Source: Silvimonas soli
Lineage (GTDB): Bacteria > Pseudomonadota > Gammaproteobacteria > Burkholderiales > Chitinibacteraceae
Assembly (NCBI RefSeq): GCF_030035605.1
Contig: NZ_CP106736.1
Coordinates: forward strand, 2,604,001 to 2,668,000
DNA length: 64,000 nucleotides
Reading direction: 5' to 3'
The position numbers and the translations under genes were made by a program. The notes under the pieces are model-generated. The model did not search any database. It was given only the letters and a program-made list of their open reading frames with translations, and was not told where the DNA came from. Position 1 is the first letter of the stretch, and every line of letters begins with the position of its first letter. Below are positions 44,688 to 53,626 of this stretch, in pieces.

Positions 44688-47312
44688 ATGGTTAAACCGG
44701 AACAGCCGGATTGCGAAACATTGGCAGTCATCGCGCACAGCGATATCGGCTTGTATCAGACGTACTTTGCTGCCCTTGAGGGCGTGGTGGCGCAGCTGCA
44801 GGCGCCTGATCACACCGCAGGTCTGGCAGGCGCGCTGCAACAACTCGGCCACGTTTCGCGGGCGAGTCTGGTCAGTCTGTACCTCAATCCGTCGACGCAA
44901 ACTGATCACGCCCGCCTGGTCTCGGTCTGGCGCGACAAGGTCTGTCGCATTGCACCGGTAACCCCGGACTATCTGCGCAGCATTGATTACGCGGCTTTTC
45001 CGTTTCTGACCAAGACCCTTGAAACGGGCAAATTACTGAATACTGCGTTGCCGGAACTGCCGCTGGCGGAGCAAATGTGGCTGGCGCAACTGGGCGCACG
45101 ACGCCTGCTGAGTATTCCGCTACTCGATCACGGCATGCTGTTCGGGTTTCTGTGCTTTCTGGATGAAGACGAATCGCTGCAGCGCGGCAGCACCGAGCTA
45201 CAGCTGCTCGCCATGCTCGGCACCCATATTGCCCAGGCATTGGTGCGGCGACAGCTGGAAGGGGCCTTGCAAGGCAGCCAGCAGCGTTTGCAAGCGCTGG
45301 TTGGGGCCACCGGCGACATGGTATTTGAATTATCGCCCGATGGCTTGATCGGCACCGCATGGGCCAGCCATCCCGCCTTGCCCGGTACGCACGCCCTGAC
45401 TGGACGTTCGTTAGCCGAGGCGCTGCCCGCCAATCTGGCGAGCCAGTTGACCAAAGCGGTGCCCGTCGCACTGCTGACCCGACGCAGCCAGGCATTCAAC
45501 TGTACCGTGCCAGCCAGCAATGGCCTCGCATGGCTACGGGTGCGAGTACAGCCGGTCAGCGTCGATGAGCCGGGCGTGGTGGTGCTGGTGCACGATATCT
45601 CCGGCCTGATGCAAGACACCGCCAAGCGCCAGACTCTGCTGGATACGCTCAATCTGCTGGAAGAAGCCATTGTCGATCTCGCTCCCGCTGGCGAATTGCT
45701 AGAAAGCAGCTCGGCGTGGGCCAGATTGCGGGGCGTTGATCTGCGCGAAGCCTTGCGTGACGTGGGCAAGAGTCTGTTTACCTGGATTTTCCCGGATGAT
45801 GCGCCGCAAGTCGCCCAAACGCTGACACAGTTGCTGCAAACGCACGCTGAAACCGCGCATGTGCGTTTTCGGCTGATGCAACAGAGCGGCGACTTCCTGT
45901 GGGTTGAGGCCCGTTTACTGGCCCGCTTTGACGAAGACAACCGGTTGCAAGCGATTCGCGCCGTTTTGCGCGACGTGACCGTGGCGCATGTCAGCGAAGA
46001 GCATCTGACCCAACTGGCCCTGTACGACGGCCTGACCAAGCTGCCCAACCGCTTGATGCTGGATGACCAGCTGGCCAGTGCCATTGAACGTGCCCGCCGC
46101 AACAACACCAAAGTGGCGCTGGGCTTTCTGGATCTGGATCAGTTTAAACAGATCAACGACGCCTTTGGCCACCGCACTGGCGACCAGTTGCTGGTCGGGC
46201 TGGCGCAACAGCTGCAAAGCGTGCTGGGCAAGCACGATGTCCTGGCGCGTTGGGGGGGCGACGAATTTGTGGTGTTGATGCCCGATGTGGTGGACACCAA
46301 CGAGTTGAAAGAGCGCGCCGAAAAACTACGTAGCATTACCCGCCAAGGCCTGGCGCTGGATGGTCTGGATGCCCGGCCAACGGTAAGCGCCGGTTTCGCG
46401 ATCTTTCCGGACAACGCCACTTGTGGCGAAGACCTGCTATCCGCCGCTGACCACACCATGCATCACGCCAAGCATGTTGGTCGCAACACGGTCTGTTTTT
46501 ACGGCGACTTGCTGCATGTGAAATCGCTGGGTCGCGAACACGTCGCGATTCAGGCACGGCTGGCCGATGCCATTCGCCAGAACAAGCTGCAAGTTTACTA
46601 TCAGCCCATCGTGCGGGCTCGTGATGGCGAAGTGTTTGCCGTCGAAGCGCTGGCACGCTGGCAAGACGAAAAGAACGGCTGGATCAGCCCGGAATTGTTT
46701 ATCCCGATGGCCGAGAAAGTTGGCTTGATCCAGGAGTTATCCGACCGCGTGGCCGGGCTGGCGTTTGCCAAGCTGCGCGAATGGCGTGACGCCGGTTTGG
46801 CCCAGCGACTGATGCTCAATATCTCGCGCAGCCAGTTGTTTGCACCGGAGTTTGTCTCCGGCATGCTCGACAAGCTCTCCCAATATCGTCTGCGCCCGGA
46901 AGATGTGATTCTGGAAATCACGGAATCGGTGGCGGTGACCGACTACTCGCGCCAGCTCAAGCATTTGCGGCAGCTGGCAGCGGCCGGTTTCCAGCTGGCC
47001 ATTGACGATTTCGGCACCGGTTATTCTTCGCTGTCGCAGTTGCACGAAATGCCCGCCACCATCATCAAGGTGGATGTGTCGTTCGCCCAGCGACTGAACA
47101 CCGAGGAAGGCCGCCGGGTGATGCAGGCCATCGTCCAGCTGGCGCAGGGTTTGCAAATGCAGACCATCATCGAAGGCGTCGAATCAGTAGAAACCGCCCG
47201 TTTCCTGCAAGGCATGGGCGTGGATTATCTGCAGGGCTTTCACTTCAGCGAGCCGGTGCCGTGCGGCGTCGCCGAGTTGTGGATGCGACTGGGGCTGGGA
47301 AACAAGGCCTGA
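44688..47312 (+). CDS. GAF-PAS-GGDEF-EAL c-di-GMP protein
   Basis: An 874-residue soluble protein. A GAF-like domain is near 30-185, two PAS domains near 200-300 and 310-430, GGDEF near 440-605 with motif at 523-527, and EAL near 620-870. The EAL site is intact: EAL at 653-655, NISRSQL, EITES, DDFGTGYSSL and EGVES. The GGDEF I-site arginine is missing (GKHD), so feedback binding is unlikely. It probably acts as a phosphodiesterase, perhaps with a regulated cyclase half. It starts at ATG 44688 after the topA terminator. Confidence 0.9.
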   Translation: MVKPEQPDCETLAVIAHSDIGLYQTYFAALEGVVAQLQAPDHTAGLAGALQQLGHVSRASLVSLYLNPSTQTDHARLVSVWRDKVCRIAPVTPDYLRSIDYAAFPFLTKTLETGKLLNTALPELPLAEQMWLAQLGARRLLSIPLLDHGMLFGFLCFLDEDESLQRGSTELQLLAMLGTHIAQALVRRQLEGALQGSQQRLQALVGATGDMVFELSPDGLIGTAWASHPALPGTHALTGRSLAEALPANLASQLTKAVPVALLTRRSQAFNCTVPASNGLAWLRVRVQPVSVDEPGVVVLVHDISGLMQDTAKRQTLLDTLNLLEEAIVDLAPAGELLESSSAWARLRGVDLREALRDVGKSLFTWIFPDDAPQVAQTLTQLLQTHAETAHVRFRLMQQSGDFLWVEARLLARFDEDNRLQAIRAVLRDVTVAHVSEEHLTQLALYDGLTKLPNRLMLDDQLASAIERARRNNTKVALGFLDLDQFKQINDAFGHRTGDQLLVGLAQQLQSVLGKHDVLARWGGDEFVVLMPDVVDTNELKERAEKLRSITRQGLALDGLDARPTVSAGFAIFPDNATCGEDLLSAADHTMHHAKHVGRNTVCFYGDLLHVKSLGREHVAIQARLADAIRQNKLQVYYQPIVRARDGEVFAVEALARWQDEKNGWISPELFIPMAEKVGLIQELSDRVAGLAFAKLREWRDAGLAQRLMLNISRSQLFAPEFVSGMLDKLSQYRLRPEDVILEITESVAVTDYSRQLKHLRQLAAAGFQLAIDDFGTGYSSLSQLHEMPATIIKVDVSFAQRLNTEEGRRVMQAIVQLAQGLQMQTIIEGVESVETARFLQGMGVDYLQGFHFSEPVPCGVAELWMRLGLGNKA

Positions 47313-47335
47313 CGTCCGGCCTGGCCTTGTTCTTC
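47301..47335. terminator. Terminator between EAL gene and anti-sigma gene
   Basis: AACAAGGCC at 47301-47309 pairs perfectly with GGCCTTGTT at 47323-47331 and overlaps the end of the EAL coding region. It is followed by CTTC rather than a long T-run. Confidence 0.6.
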
Positions 47336-47367
47336 ATGCCAGGATCACCCCGTAATCCATCGGCGCA

Positions 47368-48171
47368 TCAGCTATACAACGCAGGCACCTTGCCACTGCG
47401 GATGCGCTCACTGATGTCGCGCAGTGTTGCGGGTGTAGAGCGACCGACAAGCATGTAACTGATATTGCCGGAGCGCCAGGTCACCACGCTCAGGTTCTCG
47501 TCCATTCTTTGTTGCATGGCCTTGTCTGGCCGAATGTCAGGCGCGGCGCAAAGCGCAACCGGATCACCACTCGCGGGCATATACACCATCTGCACCACCG
47601 GCTTGTCGCCGTAGCGCAGACGCTGCACGCGTTTGAATTCCAGATTCGCGCTCTGCAAATCAGGAATGACAATCGGCATGCGGTCCTGGGTTTGGATATC
47701 TGCAAGCGTGCGTGCCGACAGCGCCGCGTTGTCATGGACTTGCACCAGCGTGTCGCGCACGTACATTTCCTGATATTGCGTCACCGCCGTAATCCAGGGC
47801 GACTCGGCCTCTTCGGTGCTTTCCCAGAAGCGCATGCCGCCCAAAGTGCACCCCACGCCAGCGACGAACGCCATGGCAATCCATACACCCTGCCAACGCG
47901 AAGGCTGGCGACCGCCGAGCGGTGGCATGGGTGTGGCGCGGTCACGGCTGGCTTCAGTCAGCACGGCAATGCTGGCCGCCAGCCGGGCGGGGATTTCCGG
48001 TTGATGCTGGTGTTCGAATGCCTCGCGGTAGGGCAATTGCGAAACAGCCATCGCCGCGGCCTGGGCCTGGGCTTCGGGCGAAAGCGCGACCAGATCAGCC
48101 ACTTCGGCGGCCTCGTGTGATGAAAGCTCGCCATCGACCCACGCCATGAGCAGTGTTTCGTTCAAGATCAT
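47368..48171 (-). CDS. Membrane anti-sigma factor
   Basis: A 267-residue protein. The N-terminal 60 residues (LMAWVDGELSSHEAAEVADLV) form the short helical sigma-binding domain of membrane anti-sigma factors, without the zinc HxxxCxxC motif. One membrane segment lies near 95-115 (WIAMAFVAGVGCTLGGM), then a periplasmic sensing part. It overlaps the ECF sigma gene by four bases, the usual coupling. It should hold the sigma factor at the membrane until a periplasmic signal arrives. Confidence 0.85.
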   Translation of the reverse strand: MILNETLLMAWVDGELSSHEAAEVADLVALSPEAQAQAAAMAVSQLPYREAFEHQHQPEIPARLAASIAVLTEASRDRATPMPPLGGRQPSRWQGVWIAMAFVAGVGCTLGGMRFWESTEEAESPWITAVTQYQEMYVRDTLVQVHDNAALSARTLADIQTQDRMPIVIPDLQSANLEFKRVQRLRYGDKPVVQMVYMPASGDPVALCAAPDIRPDKAMQQRMDENLSVVTWRSGNISYMLVGRSTPATLRDISERIRSGKVPALYS

Positions 48172-48704
48172 GGCCGTATCTCCCCCTTGGACTGGCGTTG
48201 TGGCCGGCTAATGGTAAACAACTCGCCCAGAGTGAGTCGGGCGCGGGCTAACCGGCTCATCACGGTACCGATGGGGATATCCAGAGCTTGTGCTGCCTCG
48301 CGGTAACTCAGGCCTTCTACGGCAACCAGCAGCATGACCACGCGCTGCGCGTCTGGCAGCGCGCTGACGGCGGCGATGATTTGCCGATGCAGCAATTCGC
48401 TTTCCGGATCGCTGGCTTTGGGGTCGGGCAGGTTATCGAAGAACTCGTCTTGGTAGTCGGCGGCATTGGCGGTGCGGACCTTGCGGGCGCGCACTTCGCT
48501 GATCCACACCGAATACATGATGGAAAACAACCAGCTCAACGGTGAGGTGCCGTCCTGCAACTGATGTGGTCGCTCCAGTGCCCGCACGCAGGCACGCTGG
48601 ACCAGGTCCTCCGCATCATGGCGATTAGCGGTCAGCCGCAACGCAAACCGCCACAAACGTGGCAGCAGCGCGGGTATCAGCTTTGATAAATCCTCGTCGA
48701 GCAT
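48168..48704 (-). CDS. ECF RNA polymerase sigma factor
   Basis: A 178-residue sigma-70 family protein. Region 2 contains RHDAEDLVQRACVRALERP and SWLFSIMYSVWISEVRAR. Region 4 contains LPDAQRVVMLLVAVEGLSYREAA and the recognition helix LDIPIGTVMSRLARAR. The ATG at 48704 places region 2 at the usual distance from the start; the frame is open to 48809. The 3' end overlaps the anti-sigma gene. Confidence 0.9.
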   Translation of the reverse strand: MLDEDLSKLIPALLPRLWRFALRLTANRHDAEDLVQRACVRALERPHQLQDGTSPLSWLFSIMYSVWISEVRARKVRTANAADYQDEFFDNLPDPKASDPESELLHRQIIAAVSALPDAQRVVMLLVAVEGLSYREAAQALDIPIGTVMSRLARARLTLGELFTISRPQRQSKGEIRP

Positions 48705-48930
48705 CGGCAGTGGCCCCAAGGCGATATTTAACAAGGTATACCCATTAAAACGCGTGAACGCCGCGCTTATTCCCGCCGCAATGAAAAATTTCAGGGAATA
48801 AACCGGCAACCCAAAACGTTTAACCAGACAACAGCTGCGGTTGGTCCGAACGGAACGACTGCGCGGTCAGTTTTGGTCGCCGGTAAATCGTTGAAGCTGC
48901 TGCAGTTTGCTTTGGAAAAGGAGAGCCAGC

Positions 48931-49434
48931 ATGAAATTGAAAGCAAAATACGCAGTCGGGATCGCGGGATTATTGTGCTCACTATTGGTCATGGCATCTG
49001 GCGGGGGTGGCGGCAGTGGTGGAATGGGCGGTGGTAGCAGTAGCGGTCAGCATGGGAGAGTGGACTGGGATGCAGCCATGACAGCCAAAGTCAAAGTACA
49101 GCTGGATGCGCACGCCTGGGATGCGGCCCTTGAGTTGCTGGCCACAGCCAGAGCCAAAGAGCCCGATAACGCGGACTGGTGGAACTACACCGGCTATGCC
49201 CAGCGCAAGAGCGGGCATTTACCTGAAGCATTTACTGCCTATAAAGAGGCGCTGCGGCTGAATCCCAAGCACCTTGGTGCGCATGAATATCTGGGCGAAG
49301 CTTATCTGCAAAACAACCAGCCCGATCAGGCCCGTGAGCAACTGGCGCAATTGCAGGGCTTGTGTGGCAATTGCGAGCAATATCAGGACCTGAACGAGGC
49401 GGTACAAGACTACACGGCCAAACATCCGGGTTAA
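48931..49434 (+). CDS. Exported TPR protein with CxxC motif
   Basis: A 167-residue protein with a signal peptide (VGIAGLLCSLLVMAS) followed by a glycine-rich stretch, GGGGGSGGMGGGSSSG. Two tetratricopeptide repeats follow at about 75-145 (WWNYTGYAQRKSGHLPEAFTAYKEALRLNP and the next unit). Near the C terminus is LCGNCEQYQDL, a CxxC pair that could be redox-active or bind metal. AAGGAG lies before the ATG. It diverges from the ECF sigma gene and is a likely member of its regulon (inference). Confidence 0.8.
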   Translation: MKLKAKYAVGIAGLLCSLLVMASGGGGGSGGMGGGSSSGQHGRVDWDAAMTAKVKVQLDAHAWDAALELLATARAKEPDNADWWNYTGYAQRKSGHLPEAFTAYKEALRLNPKHLGAHEYLGEAYLQNNQPDQAREQLAQLQGLCGNCEQYQDLNEAVQDYTAKHPG

Positions 49435-49499
49435 GTACTCATGCGCAGCTCCAGGCTCAAGCAGGGCGCCCGTAGGTGCCCTGTTCGGGCAGGCTCGTT

Positions 49500-50192
49500 T
49501 CAGGGCATCGCCAATTGCGGGCGGCCCGGATCGGGGCGCCGCCGTTGGCGCCACGCAAACGCAGCCATGCCAATGCCCAGCAATGCCCAGACCCCGGGCT
49601 CAGGCACAGGCTCAACTTGCAGATGATCCAGGAAAACCGGCGTTGTGCTGGCAAAAACATAAATATTGGCACCGTCTTCCGGGTACGGCAGCGACAAAAA
49701 CACCCAAGGTGATCGTCCAGGCCTGACCGCTGGCACTACAACATTGGCATACCAGAACGAGGTGAGGCCGACGTTATCACCGGCGGTATCAAATGCATTG
49801 ATATTGAGGATTGTGCCTCCCGGCGCGTCGGGCGCATAAACCCGCACATTGGCGAGCGCGAAGGGGGCACTGCCGTTACCGGCAATCGCGTTCGACAGCG
49901 GAGAGATCTCGTCCATTTGGTAATTGGGGTCGATATAAAGTGCCGTGGTACCGGACCAGGCAGGCGCCACCGGCGTGCCGTTGAATGATCCGAACGCCAG
50001 ATCGGTATATTCATCGCTCTCCAGGTTGTAGCCGTCGATCAATAGATCAGTTGTGTCGTAATCGGTATGGGAAGGTGAACTGATCATGGCAGGCGTAATC
50101 GGGACTTGATCAAAGTCCAGCACGGTAGCCGTACATGGGGTGGACAACCCCACCAGAACCAAAGCCAGCGCCGCAGAAGGCAACAGTGTCAT
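49500..50192 (-). CDS. PEP-CTERM sorting domain protein
   Basis: A 230-residue secreted protein. A signal peptide (LPSAALALVLVGLSTPCTA) is followed by a beta-sandwich-like body (FDQVPITPAMISSPSHTDYDTT). The C-terminal tripartite sorting signal is VPEPGVWALLGIGMAAFAW followed by RQRRR. This signal is cut by exosortase at the membrane, so an exosortase and exopolysaccharide locus should exist elsewhere. AAGGAG before the ATG at 50192 decides the start. Function unknown. Confidence 0.88.
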   Translation of the reverse strand: MTLLPSAALALVLVGLSTPCTATVLDFDQVPITPAMISSPSHTDYDTTDLLIDGYNLESDEYTDLAFGSFNGTPVAPAWSGTTALYIDPNYQMDEISPLSNAIAGNGSAPFALANVRVYAPDAPGGTILNINAFDTAGDNVGLTSFWYANVVVPAVRPGRSPWVFLSLPYPEDGANIYVFASTTPVFLDHLQVEPVPEPGVWALLGIGMAAFAWRQRRRPDPGRPQLAMP

Positions 50193-50507
50193 CACGTACT
50201 CCTTGATTTGCAAGGGAGAACCGGTTGTTGCGGGTGGTATTTGATGGTGCACTGCGATTGTTGAACTAGTTTACTGAGTAGCGTCAATCCACGGAAACAT
50301 GACAGACGCATGGTCGGCACCGCTGTCCCCACTCGACGGGCCCGGACAACGCAAAGCGCGGCAGTGCAGGCTGGTGCGAACGCATCCGTCTTGGCTTGGC
50401 CTGGGATACGTGGCCCAAGTCGGGCGCCCACAAAAACAAAGAGCCCGGCTAAGCCGGGCTCTTTGTTTTGGCCAGCCTCATACAGAGGCCAATCAAGTTT
50501 CAGGCGA
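50193..50507. other. Intergenic stretch between PEP-CTERM gene and groL
   Basis: 315 bases with the groL terminator at 50438-50464 and the promoter region of the PEP-CTERM gene. Open frames running across it are shadows of groL. Confidence 0.5.
50438..50466 (-). terminator. groESL terminator
   Basis: AAAGAGCCCGGCT pairs perfectly with AGCCGGGCTCTTT, with A/T-rich flanks on both sides. It lies 43 bases after the groL stop on the minus strand, where T-rich sequence follows. Confidence 0.85.
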
Positions 50508-52145
50508 TTAGAAATCCATACCGCCCATGCCACCCATGCCGCCGCCTGGCATTGCAGGAGCGTCATCCTTCGGCAGTTCGGCAACCATTGCATCGGTAGT
50601 CAACAGCAGACCAGCGATCGATGCAGCGTGTTGCAGAGCCGAACGAGTTACCTTGGCTGGGTCCAGCACGCCGATGGCAACCAGATCACCGTATTCGCCG
50701 GTAGCAGCGTTGTAACCGAAGTTACCAGTGCCTTCCACCACGCGATTCACAACTACAGATGGCTCGTCGCCAGCGTTGGCAACGATCTGACGCAGCGGCG
50801 CTTCGATGGCTTTCAGAACGATCTTGATACCAGCGTCTTGATCAGCGTTGGAGCCTTTCAGTTCGCCCAGGTTGGCACGAGCACGCAGCAGCGCAACGCC
50901 GCCGCCTGGCACAATGCCTTCTTCCACTGCAGCGCGGGTAGCGTGCAGGGCATCTTCAACGCGGGCTTTCTTTTCTTTCATTTCGACTTCGGTCGCAGCG
51001 CCAACCTTGATCACTGCTACGCCGCCAGCCAGCTTGGCCACGCGCTCTTGCAGTTTTTCACGGTCGTAATCGCTGGTCGCTTCTTCGATCTGGCTGCGGA
51101 TCTGGCCAACACGTGCCTTGATGGATTCTTCCTGACCTGCGCCGTCGATGATGGTGGTGTTTTCTTTACCCACTTCGATGCGCTTGGCTTGGCCCAGTTC
51201 TGCCAGAGTGGCTTTTTCCAGGGTCAGGCCAACTTCTTCAGCGATAACAGTACCGCCAGTCAGGATCGCGATGTCTTCCAGCATGGCTTTACGACGATCG
51301 CCAAAGCCAGGAGCCTTCACGGCCACAGTCTTCAGAATGCCGCGGATGTTGTTCACAACCAGGGTAGCCAGCGCTTCGCCATCGACATCTTCAGCGATGA
51401 TCAGCAGCGGACGGCCCGACTTGGCGACTTGTTCCAGTACCGGCAGCAGATCACGGATGTTGCTGATCTTCTTGTCGAACAGCAGAACATACGGGTTATC
51501 CAGCAGCGCGATTTGCTTTTCCGGATTGTTGATGAAGTACGGGGACAGATAGCCGCGGTCGAACTGCATGCCTTCAACTACGTCCAGTTCGTCTTCCAGG
51601 CCAGTACCATCTTCAATGGTGATCACGCCTTCTTTACCAACCTTGTCCATCGCTTCAGCGATCTTGGCGCCAACGATTTCATCGCTGTTAGCCGAAATCG
51701 AACCGACTTGGGCGATTTCTTTGGAGGTGGTGGTTGGCTTGGCAATCTTCTTCAGCTCGGCAACCAGGGCGATCACAGCCTTGTCGATACCGCGCTTCAG
51801 ATCAGTCGGGTTGAAACCGGCTGCAACATACTTCAGGCCTTCGTTCACGATGCCTTGAGCCAGCACGGTGGCGGTAGTGGTACCGTCACCAGCGATATCG
51901 GAAGTCTTGGAAGCTACTTCTTTAACCAGTTGCGCGCCCATGTTTTCGAACTTGTCTTTGAGTTCGATTTCTTTGGCAACCGACACACCGTCTTTGGTGA
52001 TGGTTGGCGCGCCAAAGCTGCGTTCCAGCACAACGTTGCGACCCTTAGGGCCCAGAGTCACCTTGACCGCATCGGCCAGGATGTTAACGCCAGCGACCAT
52101 GCGCGAACGGGCGGAATCACCGAATTTGACTTCTTTTGCTGCCAT
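50508..52145 (-). CDS. groL: Chaperonin GroEL
   Basis: A 545-residue 60-kDa chaperonin. It begins MAAKEVKFGDSARSRM and contains the ATP loop GDGTTTATVLAQ near 86-97, ending in the Gly-Met tail GGMGGMGGMDF. It forms the double-ring folding chamber with GroES. It follows groS by 55 bases, with an AGGAG site. This is the heat-shock bicistron controlled by the upstream CIRCE element. Confidence 0.98.
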   Translation of the reverse strand: MAAKEVKFGDSARSRMVAGVNILADAVKVTLGPKGRNVVLERSFGAPTITKDGVSVAKEIELKDKFENMGAQLVKEVASKTSDIAGDGTTTATVLAQGIVNEGLKYVAAGFNPTDLKRGIDKAVIALVAELKKIAKPTTTSKEIAQVGSISANSDEIVGAKIAEAMDKVGKEGVITIEDGTGLEDELDVVEGMQFDRGYLSPYFINNPEKQIALLDNPYVLLFDKKISNIRDLLPVLEQVAKSGRPLLIIAEDVDGEALATLVVNNIRGILKTVAVKAPGFGDRRKAMLEDIAILTGGTVIAEEVGLTLEKATLAELGQAKRIEVGKENTTIIDGAGQEESIKARVGQIRSQIEEATSDYDREKLQERVAKLAGGVAVIKVGAATEVEMKEKKARVEDALHATRAAVEEGIVPGGGVALLRARANLGELKGSNADQDAGIKIVLKAIEAPLRQIVANAGDEPSVVVNRVVEGTGNFGYNAATGEYGDLVAIGVLDPAKVTRSALQHAASIAGLLLTTDAMVAELPKDDAPAMPGGGMGGMGGMDF

Positions 52146-52200
52146 TGTTCTTTACTCCTGAAATCTTGAATGAGTGTGACTGCACAAATTGCCGGGGCAA

Positions 52201-52491
52201 TTACGCTTCGAGCACACCGAAGATGTCTTCTTCGCGGACAACCAGCAGTTCTTCGCCGTTTACTTTGACGGACTGGCCGCTGTACTTGCCCAGGATAACC
52301 TTATCGCCAACCTTGACCGACAGGGCGCGCACTTCGCCGTTGTCCAGCACTTTGCCAGTGCCGATTGCAACCACTTCACCCAGATCCGGCTTTTCAGCAG
52401 CGGCGCCTGGCAATACGATACCGGATGCGGTTTTTTCTTCGGCTTCAACACGCTTGATGACTACGCGGTCATGCAAGGGACGGATCTTCAT
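52201..52491 (-). CDS. groS: Co-chaperonin GroES
   Basis: A 96-residue lid protein of GroEL. It starts MKIRPLHDRVVIKR and includes the mobile loop EKTASGIVLPGAA near 19-31 that contacts GroEL. The sequence VGDKVILGKYSGQ and the end REEDIFGVLEA are typical. ATG codons at 52494 and 52491 are adjacent; the second gives the family N terminus, with GGAG eight bases before it. Confidence 0.97.
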   Translation of the reverse strand: MKIRPLHDRVVIKRVEAEEKTASGIVLPGAAAEKPDLGEVVAIGTGKVLDNGEVRALSVKVGDKVILGKYSGQSVKVNGEELLVVREEDIFGVLEA

Positions 52492-52552
52492 CATTCTTTC
52501 TCCTGAGAAAACATGCCTGAATGTTCTGGGGCCATCGGACTGGCCGAGCCCG

Positions 52553-52579
52553 TTAGCACTCTGGGCTAACGAGTGCCAA
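52553..52579 (-). promoter_or_regulatory. CIRCE operator (HrcA site) of groESL
   Basis: TTAGCACTC at 52553-52561, nine bases, then GAGTGCCAA at 52571-52579. This matches the consensus TTAGCACTC-N9-GAGTGCTAA at 17 of 18 positions and lies about 60 bases upstream of groS. HrcA represses such promoters outside heat shock. Confidence 0.93.
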
Positions 52580-52593
52580 TAATAGGGACGCAA

Positions 52594-53626
52594 AGGCTGT
52601 TTTTCAAGGGGAACCGCGTTAATTTTGTGTGTCGTTGTTGTCGTCGTTCATTCGTTTTTGTATTTCGGTCAAAAAGCTGTATTTCCGTCAAACGAAGCTC
52701 AGCAAGGGCTTCCAGCTCCCCCTGTCTTCGAGACTGGCGATGAAGGGCCAAAAAACCGCTCGTTTTTCCTGAGTATTTCCCTCCGGTTATGTGGACAGGC
52801 GGAAAACCTGCTGTCTGCTTGGTCAGTGGCCCGAACTTTGGACGTAATTTTGCTGGGCAGCCCCTCTCGACGTCATCCCCTAAGGGCAACCAACCCGATG
52901 TGACAAGCTGGTTGCTGAACCATCCTCCTCCGTCGCTGTGCATCCCGCCTAATAATTCAAACCCAATTATTTTTTAATATTAAGGTCAGTTTTTTTCGTC
53001 TATTATTTTCCGACTTTTTATGTCGGCTTTTTATCTTTATAAGATTACATTAATTAAATTTAATAGTTTTTATTTGCTGATTATATTGTCTTGTTTTTCG
53101 CGTTTAACCTTGCCTTCAAGGAAAAATTTTTTATTTCAATGATTCATAAGAGGAAATTGGACGAACGGTTTGATTTGAGCGTGCGTAACCAATGACAAGG
53201 GGTTGTGCTTAGCTTTGCCAAGGTTTAGTCTTTTCAGATGAATTTCGATGTTGAATGGTGATTTCCCATGAAAAACAATGGGTTGATCATGATCCGCGTG
53301 TTGTGTTGACTCTGGTTTGTTGCGTATGTCACGATAACTCGTCAATTGCAGAAATAAGGTCAAACATCGACATATTTGAAATATTTTGTACAGTTTTTTG
53401 GAGCTAGTGACACAACTAAAAGACTGCAAAAGAGTACGAGGAAAAGAAAAAGAGGGGTTTGGAGTGCAGGGAAGTGGCCTTTTTGAGGTGGCCCCTACAC
53501 AGACTTGTAGATTTAATTAAGAGATTTTAAAGGGACTAAATATGTAAAAACAAAACAGGACAACCCCCGTTTTTTGAGAATTGCCCTGCCCGGTGAGGAA
53601 GCCTCACGATACGACCGTTCGAAAAG
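52594..53626. other. Gene-poor, low-GC tract
   Basis: About 1 kb without a convincing coding sequence. Bases 52960-53130 and 53330-53560 are strikingly AT-rich compared with the GC-rich surroundings. An open frame of 97 codons at 53136-53429 (minus) has no recognisable protein and no good ribosome binding site. A short hairpin with T-run lies at 53010-53032. Confidence 0.6.
53010..53034 (+). terminator. Terminator-like hairpin in the low-GC tract
   Basis: CCGAC at 53010-53014 and GTCGG at 53022-53026 form a short stem followed by CTTTTTATC. It could end a rightward non-coding transcript starting between groS and here, but no promoter or gene is evident. Confidence 0.4.

Noticed and set aside
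50310..52169. 619-codon open frame opposite groL
   Set aside because: A well-known artefact of groEL codon usage; the minus-strand protein is unambiguously GroEL.
53136..53429. 97-codon open frame in the low-GC tract
   Set aside because: No ribosome binding site and no recognisable domain; its composition is that of AT-rich non-coding DNA.
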